This document shows, in pieces, positions 35,662 to 47,187 of a stretch of 64,000 bases of DNA. This DNA comes from Gloeopeniophorella convolvens. Taxonomy: Eukaryota > Basidiomycota > Agaricomycetes > Russulales. Position 1 is the stretch's first letter. The number at the start of each line of letters is the position of its first letter. Position numbers and translations under genes: made by a program. Under the pieces are notes generated by a model. The model was not told the DNA's origin. It did no database searches and saw only the letters and a list, made by a program, of their open reading frames with translations. The stretch lies in assembly GCA_022496205.1 (NCBI GenBank), contig WTXD01000049.1, forward strand, positions 124,001 through 188,000. The letters run 5' to 3'.

Positions 35662-36405
35662 ATGGCTCTCGATTTCTTTTCATCGGTCACATCCGCCCTG
35701 GAACGCGATAAACTCATACCGGATGTCCTGCCGGAAGGGTTTCAACCCACCATCTTGTTCTCGGTCCAATATCCAAACAAGACAGAGGCTCTGCTTGGCA
35801 ATGAGCTCGTCGTAGAGGACACAGTGGATGAGCCATCGATCGTCATAACCCCGCTGAGCTTGCCACAAGAGCAGGCGACCAGCCAGGCGGGCGATGCATC
35901 TGGGGACATATCCTATACCCTGGTCATGCTCGATCCCGATGCACCCTCCCATGCCGACCCGATCTACGGTCAATTCCGCCACTGGGTGGTATGTAGAGCT
36001 GCAGCTCACGCAGCGAGTGCATTTTACCTGAGGTTACTTCTGTCAGGTAACGGGCCTCAAGACGCCCCTGGAAGGCTTGTCGTCGACGTCCAATCTCACA
36101 ACTTTGTTGACCATGCCGAGCACAACGCCTTACCGACCGCCAGGGCCCAGGCCGGCGTCTGGGCTGCATCGATACAGTGAGACGAAGTTATGACCTCTAT
36201 CTTCCGTTAACCGACTTGAGACGTCGTTGCAGCCTTCTTGCTCTTCCAGGAGCCTGCGTCTACCGAGCCGTTCGCCATTCCCGCAGGGGCAGCCGAGCAT
36301 GGTGCTGCCCTGGAAGAAAGACGGAAGTGGAACGCACTTGAATTCGGCCGGAATTACGGACTGAAGCTCGTAGGGGCGAACTTTTTCTTGATTCGAGCGG
36401 ATTGA
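35662..36405 (+). CDS. phosphatidylethanolamine-binding protein family (Tfs1-like)
   Basis: Three exons (35662-35988, 36047-36176, 36233-36405) give 209 residues in phase. PEBP signatures are clear: YTLVMLDPDAPSHADP (ligand-pocket motif 1), FRHWVVTGL (motif 2) and LHRYTFLLFQEP. It ends with a basic helix region that includes NYGLKLVGANFF. Members bind phospholipid head groups; the yeast homologue Tfs1 inhibits carboxypeptidase Y and Ras GAP. The frame is open upstream to 35524 (46 more codons), but the MALDFF start fits the family better. No signal peptide is seen, so it is probably cytosolic. It is divergent from the metacaspase gene; I see no evidence of a functional link. Confidence 0.88.
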
Positions 36406-36938
36406 TAGCCCTTTGTGTGGTGGGGGGATTGAGCGATCGCAATCATGTGGCGAGCGTGTTGTGCACGCATATTGATTCATTTGTGACGCATTGATGCCTC
36501 GAGCTCAGGAGCCAACGCAGGCTCCGTGGCGGCACGTCTGGCAATGCGACGGCTCAAGCTCAAGTGCGGCTGTGCATGCATGGTGACAGGAATTCGGGTC
36601 GATACCCTGGCACTCCAGCTTCGACCACCAAATACAAACGCGTGCATTCACCCGCAGCCACTAAGAATTTGACTGGTCTATCTGCCAGTCACGGTTTATT
36701 TCACACAAGGCTCAGTCCATCAAGCATGTGTGGTGAGTGTGCCCTGCAGCATGTCAAGGCACACAAGTTATGGCAATCATGACGTGCGTGTGAATGACAA
36801 ATTAAGCAATCGCGGTCGCACCGGGGGATCCATCCGATTGATCACTGTGCTTACCCAGCGGCATCCCAACGTGGACTCACTGGCACTTGTGTCGAGTACC
36901 ATTCAGCAGCCACATAGGTATCATCTATTCCCAGTGAC
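36406..36938. other. intergenic spacer
   Basis: About 530 bp between two plus-strand genes, presumably the promoter of the oxoprolinase gene. No exon or RNA gene is seen. Confidence 0.5.
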
Positions 36939-39679
36939 ATGACTATCGCCAAGATACCAGACCATTCAATCCGGATCTCTACGGATCGCGGCGGCACGTT
37001 CTGCGATGTCTACGCGTGCGCTTACCAACACCTCGCCGCATCCCCTCCCACTCAGGACCGCATCGCAGGTCTTATCCTGACCCAAATGATCCAAAACAGA
37101 GAAAAGAACTCGTTGTGAAACTCTGCGAGTGTTGTCTCTGTCTAGAACCAAAAATTGACCTTAACAAGTCGATTCGTAGTATCGCAGGACCCCGCAAACT
37201 ACAAGGATGCGCCTACAGAAGGCATCCGCCGTGTGTTGGAGGCAGTAACCGGTGAATCAATACCAAGAGGCGAGAAGCTTGAGATCAGCAAGATTGGTGA
37301 GTTTTTGCGTCTATACGATTCGTCCCTGGGACTCACTATTTCGGAAGATTACATCCGCCTCTCTACCACTGTCGCTACAAACGCACTCCTCGAGCGGAAT
37401 GGACGAAAACATGCTCTCGTGATCACCAAAGGCTTCAAGGCCCTCTTGCTGATCGGAAACCAGTCACGCCCGAAGATATTCGACCTCAATATCCGCCGTC
37501 CGCCCCCACTATACTCTACTACCTTGGAAGTAGATGAACGTGTCACGCTCGTGGGCTATACCAGCGATCCTCAGGCAGAGGATAACGGAGTATTCTTCGA
37601 CGATGACGGAAATGTCAAGCGTGGCTACCGGGGAAAAGGATGGGATGGAAAAGGGGACGCTGAAGGTCCTGGTGACGTCGTCCGGGGAATCTCTGGCGAA
37701 GCTGTGAGGATCCTCAAAAAGCCAGGTGAGGCATCGCATCTTCGCTCCTCTGCCAATGCTAAATTCTACCAGACGACGCTTTGATCAAAGAGGACCTACA
37801 GAAGCTTTATGACGATGGATATCGCTCGCTCGCTGTCGTCCTTGCACACTCATATACCTTCCCACAGCACGAGCTCCTCATCGGAGAGATTGCCTCGTCC
37901 ATCGGCTTCGAACATATTTCACTGTCTTCTCAGCTTCTTCCCATGATCAAGATGGTTCCGCGCGGCGTGTCTGCTACTGCCGACGCATACCTCACACCTG
38001 TCCTACGAGCGTACCTGGACGGATTCTTCGCTGGCTTTGCAAGGCCTCCGCGGGTCGAGTTCATGAGCAGCGATGGTGGACTTGTTGACACTTCCGGCTT
38101 TTCGGGACTAAAAAGTATATTAAGTGGGCCTGCCGGTGGTGTCGTGGGGTATGCACGCACGAGTTGGGACGAGAAGCGCAGAACACCAATCATCGGGTGA
38201 GTACTTCTGTTCAGTTGCGCCGAGGTCCATTAACGGACAATCTCATCAGACTTGATGTGGGTGGTACGTCGACGGACGTCTCGCGCTTCTCAGGCCGTTA
38301 TGAGATTGTGTACGAGACGACCACAGCGGGTGTTACTATCCAGTCGCCCCAGCTCGACATCAACACCGTCGCCGCTGGCGGCGGTTCCTGCCTCACTTTC
38401 CGCAATGGCTTATTCCTCGCGGGTCCGGAAAGTGCAGGAGCAGAACCTGGCCCGACCTGTTATCGGTGCGTTGCTGGCCCATGCAGATTGATTCGGGGTA
38501 TCACTGACGAACGTGTAGCAAGGGCGGTCCGTTGGCTGTGACGGATGCCAATCTCCTTCTTGGAAGGCTTATTCCTGATTATTTCCCCAAAATATTTGGC
38601 AAGTCCGAAAAGGAACCGTTGGATGTAGACGCTTCTCGTCGTGGGTTTGAGAAGCTTTCCGAAGATATCAACAAAGATTCCACAAACGAACTAAACCTAG
38701 ATGAGATCATTTACGGGTGAGCAATGATATATGACATCTGAGGGCGTTACCCTCAAGGCAGCAGATTCATCAAAGTTGCAAACGAGACGATGTGCCGTCC
38801 TATCCGTGCTCTGACCGAAGCAAGAGGATATGCAACTTCATCACACATGTGAGCGGCCTGGACGTTATCCGAATGGGGCTTACAGTGTACCCTCAGACTA
38901 GCGAGTTTCGGCGGCGCTGGTGGGCAACATGCTTGCGAGATTGCAGCCCTGCTAGGCATCAAGACTGTCCTCATTCACCGCTATAGCTCAATCTTATCGG
39001 CTTACGGGCTCGCACTTGCAGATCGGTGTGCCTCATCTTATCAGCTGCAGACAGTTACTGATTTGTTCCGCTTAGAGTGTACGAGGTTCAGGAGCCTGCG
39101 TCCACGTTTTATACGCCGGAGAACTTGCCAACCCTCACTTCGCGCCTAGACCAACTCTCATCGGCGACTCGCCAAGAGCTAGAGAAGCAAGGGTTCCCAA
39201 CTGAACGTGTTCGGATCGAGCGCATGCTCAATATGAGGTTCGACGGTACGGACACAGCGCTCATGGTGCTTCCAGAGGGCGATGAAAAAGACTTCTTGAG
39301 TGCTTTCCGGCGGACATACAAGGCGGAGTTTGGCTTCCTGTTGGAAGGGGCGCGCGTTGTAGTAGACGACATCAAGGTTCGTGGCATTGGGACCACTGCA
39401 GATGAGTTCGGACCTTCAGTATTCGACGAGCTCGAGCAACTGCAAACACGGGAAGTCATAATCGACAATGCAGCAATTCGTAACTCTGTCTACTTTGACA
39501 AAGTCGGAAGGGTGGACAACACACCGGTATTTGAACTGGACAAGTTGGAAGTTGGGGACACTGTAACCGGGCCTGCCATTATCATCGACGACACTCAAAC
39601 CATTGTAGTGGTTCCTGGAGCCAAAGCTACACTAGCCAGCAGACACCTGGTCATCACGCTGGAGGATGAGCAACTTTAG
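36939..39679 (+). CDS. 5-oxoprolinase / hydantoinase A-like protein, HyuA half only
   Basis: Ten exons (36939-37015, 37069-37124, 37180-37296, 37348-37725, 37773-38196, 38250-38465, 38519-38716, 38765-38848, 38897-39025, 39076-39679) give 760 residues, all in phase. It opens with the actin-like ATPase phosphate loop [14 protein letters not shown]. Next come [14 protein letters not shown], then [14 protein letters not shown] (second nucleotide loop), [24 protein letters not shown] and [14 protein letters not shown]. This is the full N-terminal hydantoinase A region. Eukaryotic 5-oxoprolinase, which opens 5-oxoproline to glutamate with ATP in the glutathione cycle, is normally about 1,280 residues with a HyuB half after this point. 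Here a TAG stop follows at 39677 and no HyuB sequence is visible downstream. Intron 2 uses a GC donor (37125-37179). Confidence 0.85.
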
Positions 39680-39840
39680 GGATGGATTACCCGCTGGCCA
39701 AGGTATATATGTAGATACGAGTATATCAGATTCTGCTTTTGTCGAGTCTCGGCGTGGCCAAGTGGTGCGTTGAGTTTATTGAGAAGGTTAGCAGGCACCT
39801 GCTGGTCGTTTTGGGCGTCATGGATAAGGTGCAAAAACAA

Positions 39841-39923
39841 CTCCCTGGCGGGGAGTCGAACCCCGCTCTCGCGCGATCAGATGATTGACAGGCGCGTGTA
39901 CTAATCCGATATACTACCAGGGA
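39841..39923 (-). tRNA. tRNA-Asp (GTC) with a 10-nt intron, second copy
   Basis: On the minus strand, TCCCTGG (39923-39917) pairs with CCAGGGA (39848-39842). Anticodon GTC sits in a loop that becomes CTGTCAC after removing 10 bases (ATCATCTGAT). All exon bases match the copy at 31275-31357; only the intron differs. A T5 run just downstream on this strand (near 39832-39836) is a Pol III terminator. Confidence 0.93.
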
Positions 39924-40071
39924 CTTATTTTCGATTGAATATAGATTGTTGTAGTACAGATTCATACTGTATTCATAAAGTTCATTTCGGTGGCCATGCT
40001 TCCTAAAGCTGTCGTAGTCTGGAGCTCGAGCGGAAGGTGCGGACTCACTGGCTACAGCTTGATACTCCCAG

Positions 40072-42337
40072 CTAGACTTCCTGCTCGTACGTGTCATCCC
40101 ACCCAACGTCGCCGTAGTCGTTTCCCTTGTCGCTTCCGTCACCATCATCAGCATCGTCCGGGTCTACATGCAAGTCGCCAGCGCCAATCGCACTCGAACG
40201 CCCACCAACACGCCCCCCATCTTCCTCGACGACGTCGTCATCATCGCCCTTGCCGTCGAGTGTATACAGCATCCCATTGTCGTCTTTTTCATCCTTGCCG
40301 TCCGTGAAGAGGTCTTTGAGGGCGTCATAATTGATGCGTTTGCTGTAGCGTGCATTCTGTTTGAGGAGCGTACGCACGGATTCGGCGGCTGTGCTTCCGT
40401 GGGGTGTAGACGCGTCGCGGGGCTTCGCCGCGGGCTTTCGTCGCTGCTCGTAGAGTGATTGAATTGGACATGTACAAAAGCCACAATTTGACACGAACCT
40501 TCTTCTGCTTAGATGCTGTGCCAGAGTCGTGCTGTTCTCCTTTCGCTATTTGGGGGTCAGGCCACCGAATGGTTGTTACCCCAGAGGAACAGTTGCGCGC
40601 ACCTGCAATAGCCTCTAGATACTCGCGGTTCATCTCCACCCATACACGCTCCCTGATCCGCACTTCCTCCTCGGTCAAGAGGAATTGATTCAGTTCATTT
40701 TCGTCAAGACCTGTGAGCTCGTCGACGGGCTGAAAGCCAGCCATGCGCCGTTCGGTCGCTTCATCCAGCGCTGCACTGAGCTGCACGCCTTGTTCGTTCA
40801 GCAAAAACTCCGCGACTTCGTCTGTAAGGACGCTGTTTACTTGTGCCTCGAGTGGAGACATGCCACTGGCGGGTTCAGCCACCTGTGGCGGAGACAAAGT
40901 GGGATCGCGGAAAGGTGGTTGTGACAAGAGAGAAGGATCGATTTGACAATTTAGGTTGGGGGAGTCCTCAGTTGGGTCTGGCAGAAAGAGAGGCTCAGGT
41001 TGCGAGGTGCCAGTCAAGATCCCTGAATTGAGGAGCGCAGAGTCGAGGAACGCTCGCGAGACTTCATCAGCTGGAAGCGATTCATTCTCGTCTTCGCCTT
41101 CACTATCTTCGATGCGCCGCCGCTTGCGTTTTCGTTTGTCGGCTTTGCCCTGCCGCTTGCGCATCTTGCTAGTCACTTCGTTTATATCCTCCGCTTCCGC
41201 TTCCCTAGTTTCGCGCTCCTTTTCCTTTCCCTTTATGAACGCGGGTGGGTCCATTTCCTCTTCCAACCAAACGGTTCGGAAATCTGTCAACGTGAGCGCA
41301 CCACTCGGAGTCTCTTTGAACTCTTTCAGACGTTTGCGAAGCGTCGTATCGGCAATCTTCACGACTTGTACGATCTCTTCTACTGATCGGCGGAAGTTAT
41401 TCATCCGGGCAGCAAGCAGAAGACATGCGCCGCATATGCCTGCGGGACGTCGTCCTTTGGTCATCCAGTCACGATCAAAGCGCTGTACGAGCCTGATCGC
41501 GTCCGTGGCGACTTTGTGTGTCTCGTCACCAAACTCTAGAAGTGCAGCGAAACGCGAGATGTAATGAGACGGATCCACCAATGGGAGACGCAAATTGAGT
41601 GTTTGTACGAGCTGCAGGTAAGTATGACCGAGCTCAAAGACGTTGACCTGAATCACATGAGTAAATTCGGTGCGCCGACCAGGTGGGACTCACTTGTAGG
41701 AGGTCGGAAAAGTCAATAAGCATGTAATTTCGCGTCTCCTTCTGTCGACATGCGACATAAAGGCACACCGCCACAACATTGAGGCTTTTGCGCCCTTTGG
41801 TGAACTTATGTTCCACGGCGAGTGTGTACAGGCGACTTGCAGCGAGGGATACGACGTCTGATAGCCGCAAAACGGACGCAATGCTCTGGATTTTTCGATT
41901 CGCTGAAACGATGGGGAGTTGCATCGTTAGTCAATTGTAATGAGGTCAATTTGCAGGCAAAAACGAAAGATTTCAAGGGGGAGCAACGGAGGACGGGAGG
42001 GCAGGGACCGCATAGTAGCGAATGGGACTCACCATTGGCTATGGTCTGCTCTCTCGACTCGGTGTTTCCTCTGTTGCCAAACGGACCGCCCATACGTGCA
42101 TGAGCTGCATGATTCAAACGTTAGCCCCAGTCCGAAGTAAGCACACTTTGAGGACTTACTTGCACCCTGTCCAACGTACGCCCCCTGCACCATTGCTGCG
42201 CCAGCTGCTGTTTCGCCGAACGATACCTCATTCACGATGGTGTTTTCTTCGAGAACAGTGCCGCATTGTACACAGAATCCGTTCCCTGCCGCAGCATCGT
42301 ATTCAATAACGGTACCTCCGCAGTCAGAACAAACGAC
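40072..42337 (-). CDS. BRF1: TFIIIB subunit Brf1 (5' end not resolved)
   Basis: The recognised part opens with a zinc ribbon (VCSDCGGTVIEYD, then FCVQCGTVLEE). It continues with a TFIIB-like linker ending GAAMVQG and the first cyclin fold (VVSLAASRLYTLAVEH, ATRNYM-like segment). A second cyclin fold follows (HYISRFAALLEFG, KGRRPAGICGACLLLAAR), then the Brf1-specific C-terminal region with KRINYDALKDLF, which binds TBP and Bdp1. Brf1 brings RNA polymerase III to tRNA and 5S genes. The first supported exon begins at 42337, just after an AG acceptor. The 5' exon must end in phase 0. The frame upstream through KEGVISHDGT fits (intron 42338 to about 42380), but I cannot confirm its ATG (a candidate lies at 42585). 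Introns separate the ribbon, linker and cyclin blocks. Confidence 0.85.
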
Positions 42338-42723
42338 CTGGGCATAAGTGAGCGTGAAGCAATGAAAAGATAAAATACCGTGCCATCATGGGAGATCACC
42401 CCTTCTTTGCGCGAGACGTAGCGAAGAGGGTTGATAGAGCTGTTGGTCGCACTGAGTGCACCGGATTGATCCCTGTGGCGCAGATTCAAGGTTGCGGAAG
42501 CGGTGCACGGCGACAAAGGTCGGACGATCGCGTCGAGCGGCAATCGCCGGCAGCTTGAGCTTCCACACCAAGGCCCAATCTCCATTGAACATTCTTGTGT
42601 GATGATTCACTCTTCCGATTATGACACAGTACTCGTAAAAAATGATCGTCGTGTTGTATCCAACTGTCCGTCCAAAATCCATCCGAGTCATTAGTTAATT
42701 TCTCTCCACCACCCTCCAGTCAC
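42338..42723. other. unresolved 5' exon of BRF1 and spacer
   Basis: This probably holds the first intron and first exon of BRF1 (minus strand, about 42380-42585) and the 3' end region of the next gene. The exact start codon is not determined from sequence alone. Confidence 0.4.
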
Positions 42724-43540
42724 TCAGACTTGGCTCGCGTTCTGACGACCGTATGAGTTCTCTGGCTGACTGAATGCATACTGTGCTCCGTAGTTGTATG
42801 TAGTTGCCATCGGTGGTGCGCTTGCAGCCATCTGCGCAGGCGGCGGGTAGTCGAGTGCTTCCTCCTCCTGAAGTTGGGAGACATAATCAGCGACGATGAT
42901 GCAGCCCCCTATTGAACAACTTCAGCAATCATCTTCGGGGTATGCAGCAGAGGACACTCACAAAGCTCAATCAACCAGAACAGGACATAAAGACCTATCG
43001 TAATGCCACGACCAACTTCAAACGCTTTCTTACAGACATCTTCCTTGAATTTGTCGGTGCTACCGTTGATGCAGTTGTTTACATCGCTGTCCCCGACCTT
43101 ATGGAAGAGCGTATAGATGAAGTACGCGCCAGTCGCAATGTTGAACCCGAGGTGGAACCACACTAGCGTATTGTACAACGAGATGTAGCTGCGACGCTTG
43201 ATAATGGTCCCAATCAATCTGGTTGCTGCTCGTCAGGGTATGTCTTATATGCGTGACAATGCATAACGTACCCAAAGAGAGAAACCATTGCAAGAATTGT
43301 GTAGGACAGAGAGGCGATGATGAGAGAAATTTCCTGATTCTTTGTCAGATGTGCTTGATCTGTAAGGTGATGAATACATGCGCCAGGCGTACACTGCATA
43401 CACATACCTTTATGCGTAGCTCCATGCCAGCCGACGGCCGCTATGATTGAGCCCCCGATGAGCCCCAGGGTGCTCATGATGAACACCCCAAAGCGCACAG
43501 GAATGCAACAGCAGAACTTGCGAGAGCGAACGTAACCCAT
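42724..43540 (-). CDS. four-transmembrane (MARVEL-like) membrane protein, function unknown
   Basis: The start is MGYVRSRKFCCCIPVR, a basic Cys-rich cytosolic head. Four hydrophobic helices follow: FGVFIMSTLGLIGG, LIIASLSYTILAMVSLF, YNTLVWFHLGFNIATGAYFIY and GITIGLYVLFWLIEL. A loop of about 35 residues with three Cys (one in VNNCING) lies between helices three and four. The C-terminal tail has LDYPPPAQ and ends rich in Tyr, Gln, Ala and Asn. Introns are in phase, for example AAA G joined to AT CAA GCA in the first loop. The CCC cluster at the N-terminus suggests palmitoylation (inference). The layout resembles fungal MARVEL-type proteins of the plasma membrane. I do not recognise the exact family. 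Confidence 0.75.
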
Positions 43541-44687
43541 AGGAATAAGATGTGATTGAGGCTGTTATACGTCCTGAGTTGGAATCAGAAAGCAGACACG
43601 TCGAGTGTGGGGTACAACGAAAGAGGGGAAAAATCAACGAAGCGAACGGGCAAGGGGAGGCTCAGCCTACGGGCACCGAGAGACTGTCCCTGTGCTTATA
43701 TATGACGGGCGTCGCCATTGATCGGTGAGCGCCGCGTTGATGGGGAGTGAGCTTTGATGGCAGGACGGGGAGCATGCCAACAGCAACCGACAACCATGCG
43801 GAGGTGATGATGATATACCAAGCTCTTTCCAGTCAGCGCCAAGTTGAAAGTTCCATTTGTTGACAGAGAGGCTCCTGCAGATGGTGGCCAAAATAATCGT
43901 ATCCTCAAGAAGGGGTATGCGCAGACGCTGTGACTTTACACCGAGTGCTAATGCAATCTCCCGACTTCAGCTTCAGCCCGATGACGATTATGTAATGCAG
44001 TGATTGGCGGGGGAACACAAGTTTCATGCGCATAGAAATAGCCAGGATCTAGGCTCAGCTTCAGTATTTCATGCTACTGCATGGCCACTATGATCTCGAC
44101 AGATATTCGAGCTGCTCACATCTTTGACAATGAGCTGTGGACCGCCCCCTTGACGTCCTCACGTGGTGGCTAAAGCCGCTTGCATGCTCAGAACTAACCT
44201 GCAAGGACACAGAGAAGGAGAGAGGTCGGTGTGTGTGTGAGCCTGCACAGCCACTGCACTCAAATTTCGATGACGGCAGCCGAAGGTGGGTTTCAAGATC
44301 TAAGTAGAGGTTTCAATCCATCAATGGGGCTGTCCTGCCAAAGTGTGACCATCCGTCCCTGGCCAGATCCCCGAGATCCAGACCGTAATCCGGGCGACGC
44401 ATCGACTACCTTTGGCAGAGGTACAGAGGGGGAACCTGGGGCTAATCCAGGATTGCCAATTTATTGAGGCGAAGTCACTACACGGGATGGGACTGGAGGC
44501 TGAGTGCTGGCTATTTTATTTTATTTCAAAGGCGAGGAAAGCGGTATTGAATAATGAAGTGGTGCATGGTGCCACATGGCACTGCGTCCGGTTACATAAT
44601 CATTACATACCGCTCCGCGCAACCGCGCCGCATTCCCGAGATTCTAATTGCAACCTGGGCACAGACTGTGGCCTGCTCGCCGCATGC
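43541..44687. promoter_or_regulatory. divergent region before the S2P-like gene
   Basis: About 1.1 kb. The S2P reading frame is open back to an ATG at 44412, so 44412-44687 may be coding. The residues there look unlike a membrane protein N-terminus, so I prefer the start at 44688. No RNA gene or repeat is seen. Confidence 0.4.
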
Positions 44688-46600
44688 ATGACCTTCCTTG
44701 CTTTCGTCTTCTTCCTTTCCTGCTTCTGGTCAGCTTTGCACGCCGTACGACATCTTTTGGCATCACGCGGGAAGACCCCTTCCCTTTTGCCGATCTCGTT
44801 CGGCGCACGACGGCGCACCTCAACTACCGTTACTCTAAAAGGCCTACATCTCAGTATCGAGAGCACTGTCTTCAATTCTAATCATGACGCATTGAATCTG
44901 TGGCTCTCCCGCCGTCGTACTGCGCGATTTCGAAAGTCGCTGCAAGTACTCTTTGACGCAGGAGTAGCAATTTCTCTGCTCGGCATGGTTATAGCACTGG
45001 TGCTCCTTGCATGGACGTTTGTCCAACTTGCGCGAAGCATCATGATCGATTCTGCACCCCAAGAAGAAGCATCCCTGCACACAAAGCGGGGGGTCGAAGG
45101 TGTATATGAGAGTCCTGCGCCGATGACACCCTCCGCAACGGAAATCCCAATACAGCTTTTGGTGGGTGGTTCGTCTCTTGCACTTCATACTTACTGCATA
45201 TGCGGAGACATCGCTTACAGAGTGCTCCAGATTCCAGGGGTCACCCTTCCTCTTTCGCATCTTCCTTTGCTCATTGGTGCCTTGCTCTTCTCGCAAGCCA
45301 TCCATGAAGGAGGGCACGCCCTGTGTGCGGCACTGTGCGTGACACATGTCCTTGTTCGGCGTGCCTCACCAACATTTCCAAACAGCGACGACATATCGTT
45401 GTCTAGCCTTGGTGCATCATTTTCGTTGATAATACCCGCAGCCTTCGTTGCATTCCCTACTCACGCGCTCGCTGCTTCAACCCCCCGCACGCGAGCACGC
45501 ATCGCTGCATCCGGCCCGCTTCTCAGTCTGCTACTTGGAATTATCTTGGTGCTCCCGCTCGAGCGACCATTCCTTCTCTTAGGATACTCCGACGTATCCG
45601 AGGATGGATTGTTGGTCACCTCTGTAGCCATTAAATCTCCTCTGTCACTGCACCTCCCACAGGGCTCGCTGCTCACTGCACTCGACGATCTCCCGCTCGC
45701 CGGGACGGACAAGATCTCGTGGATCGACTACCTCACGAAGCTATCCCCGCCCTCACCTGTAGAATCCGCTTGGTGTGCAAATAGGGAATGGTTCCTTGGT
45801 AACCAACCCTTTCAAGGTTACGCTTAATTTGCTTACGCACTGCGGCACAGGCCACCCGTACGGCTGTTGTGCTCTCTCTCCGCCAGCACCCGGTGCAGAG
45901 GCATGTTTCTTTCTTCGGTCAATTGACGGAGATCCACATTGCATCGAAGCACCAAAGCTGCTTGCACCTTTCGACAGTGACGTGATAAGCTGCACAGCCG
46001 GCCTGTGTGGCGACGGGCAGGTTTGTGTGCGTTTGCGTGAAGGGGAAGAGTTTTTGCGCATCAAGATGAAGCTGAGTGACTTGGAGGATTCTCACCGCCT
46101 TGTTCTATGGCGAGGTGGACGGGACGAAGTCTTTCGAAACGGTATGCACTGGCTATCGGGTCATGCTGCGCTGTCAAGGATGCTCACTAGCGCAGTGATC
46201 ATTACAAAATGGCGCCCCCGCTTGAAGATAATCCCTCTGTGGTTCCCAGACATAGCAGCGAGATTCATGCAGTGTGTGCCAAGGCAGTTCTACGGGCAGA
46301 ACATGTGGTTGAACGTCTATCCGCAGATATACGCAGACCCTAACAATTTCGCTGTTTCTGTTCAACGTGCTTCCACTTTCTCAATTGGACGGCGGTGTAC
46401 TCCTAGACGCTGTTTTGCGTCATCTTGGACCCCGAGAGTCGGTAGAAGCGGATCTCGAAATTGGGACGAGAAGGATTCTACCGCACGTAGGTGTCAGAAG
46501 TGGTCCGCTGAGGACGGTGGCGAGCAGTTTGACGGCAGCGCTTCTTGCTGGATGCACACTGCTAGGTATAGGCAACATCGTACTAGAAAAATACATGTAG
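44688..46600 (+). CDS. site-2-protease-like intramembrane metalloprotease
   Basis: The N-terminus (MTFLAFVFFLSCFWSALHAV) is a membrane helix, followed by another near LLGMVIALVLLAWTFVQ. The zinc-binding HExxH motif is AIHEGGHALCAAL. The partner motif comes near the end, LFNVLPLSQLDGGVLLDAVL, giving the N-x2-P-x3-LDG signature of the S2P family. Between them a PDZ-like region (GSLLTALDDLPLAGTDKISW) is interrupted by a Cys-rich lumenal insert joined across an intron (TTC CTT G to GC CAC CCG). Stop TAG is at 46598-46600. In fungi S2P-type proteases release SREBP-type transcription factors under low sterol or oxygen (Stp1 in Cryptococcus); that role is inferred. Internal exon borders between 46140 and 46370 were not all resolved. 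Confidence 0.82.
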
Positions 46601-46767
46601 TCGCCAGAGCAGCCGTGCACGAGCAAGTCACCGCGGAATGAGAGAAAGACTAGCTTATGCGCATGTGCATAATCGTTTTATGATTGGTGTCGAGCATGAG
46701 CATACACCGCTCCCGTCGCTGAGCGCAGCGCTGGGACCTCCGCCAACAGCATCACAAGAACAAGATA

Positions 46768-47187
46768 CTATTTCTTCTTGGGCTGCTTTTTCACTTCCAC
46801 TATGGCAAGACCTTTTTGGGAGCGGGTATTAGCTTGGGGGCAATGGACGAAGTGAATGCGTCTCACCCGGCGGGAGACTCTGCTTGAGCTTCTCTGCCTT
46901 CTCGGGGTCGTCAAGGGCGAGCGTATAAAGGTATCGTGAGCACCGGATCTTGAACTTCGTGCGCTCTTTCGCACCGGGTGTTGCAGGCGCGATCTTCTTG
47001 ATACGCGCGGCTGGGTTTACGCCGTCAGCACCGATATAGATGGTGTGCGTAGACACAAACAACGCACAACGTGCGTCCTTCCGCCGCGCAATGTCAATGA
47101 ACTGCTTAATGTCACGGATCTCCTTGGGCTATCGAAAACGTACAGCTTAATGCCCACGCTGCCGGGAACGAGTAGGTCACATACCAT
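46768..47187 (-). CDS. RPL38: large-subunit ribosomal protein eL38
   Basis: Four exons (47187-47185, 47128-47068, 47010-46867, 46811-46768) give 83 residues in phase. The first exon is the ATG alone, directly followed by gtatgt; exon 2 begins [20 protein letters not shown]. The body continues [39 protein letters not shown] and KQSLPPGLAIVEV, matching eL38 (usual length about 78-80) with a short Lys-rich tail. Reading through without removing intron 2 gives a false insert of about 18 residues. eL38 is a surface protein of the 60S subunit. Several short introns near the start are typical of fungal ribosomal protein genes. Confidence 0.92.

Noticed and set aside
39726..40154. Protein-like frames over both tRNA genes (the shared YRISTRAC peptide)
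   Set aside because: They arise from the tRNA sequence itself and are not coding.
45340..45386. A 47-nt intron inside the S2P-like gene (gtgaca...aacag)
   Set aside because: Removing it shifts the frame, whereas reading through keeps the HExxH region and the following membrane segment in one frame.
47011..47067. An 18-residue insertion in eL38
   Set aside because: It is intron 2 read through; splicing gives the conserved KDARSARIKK join.
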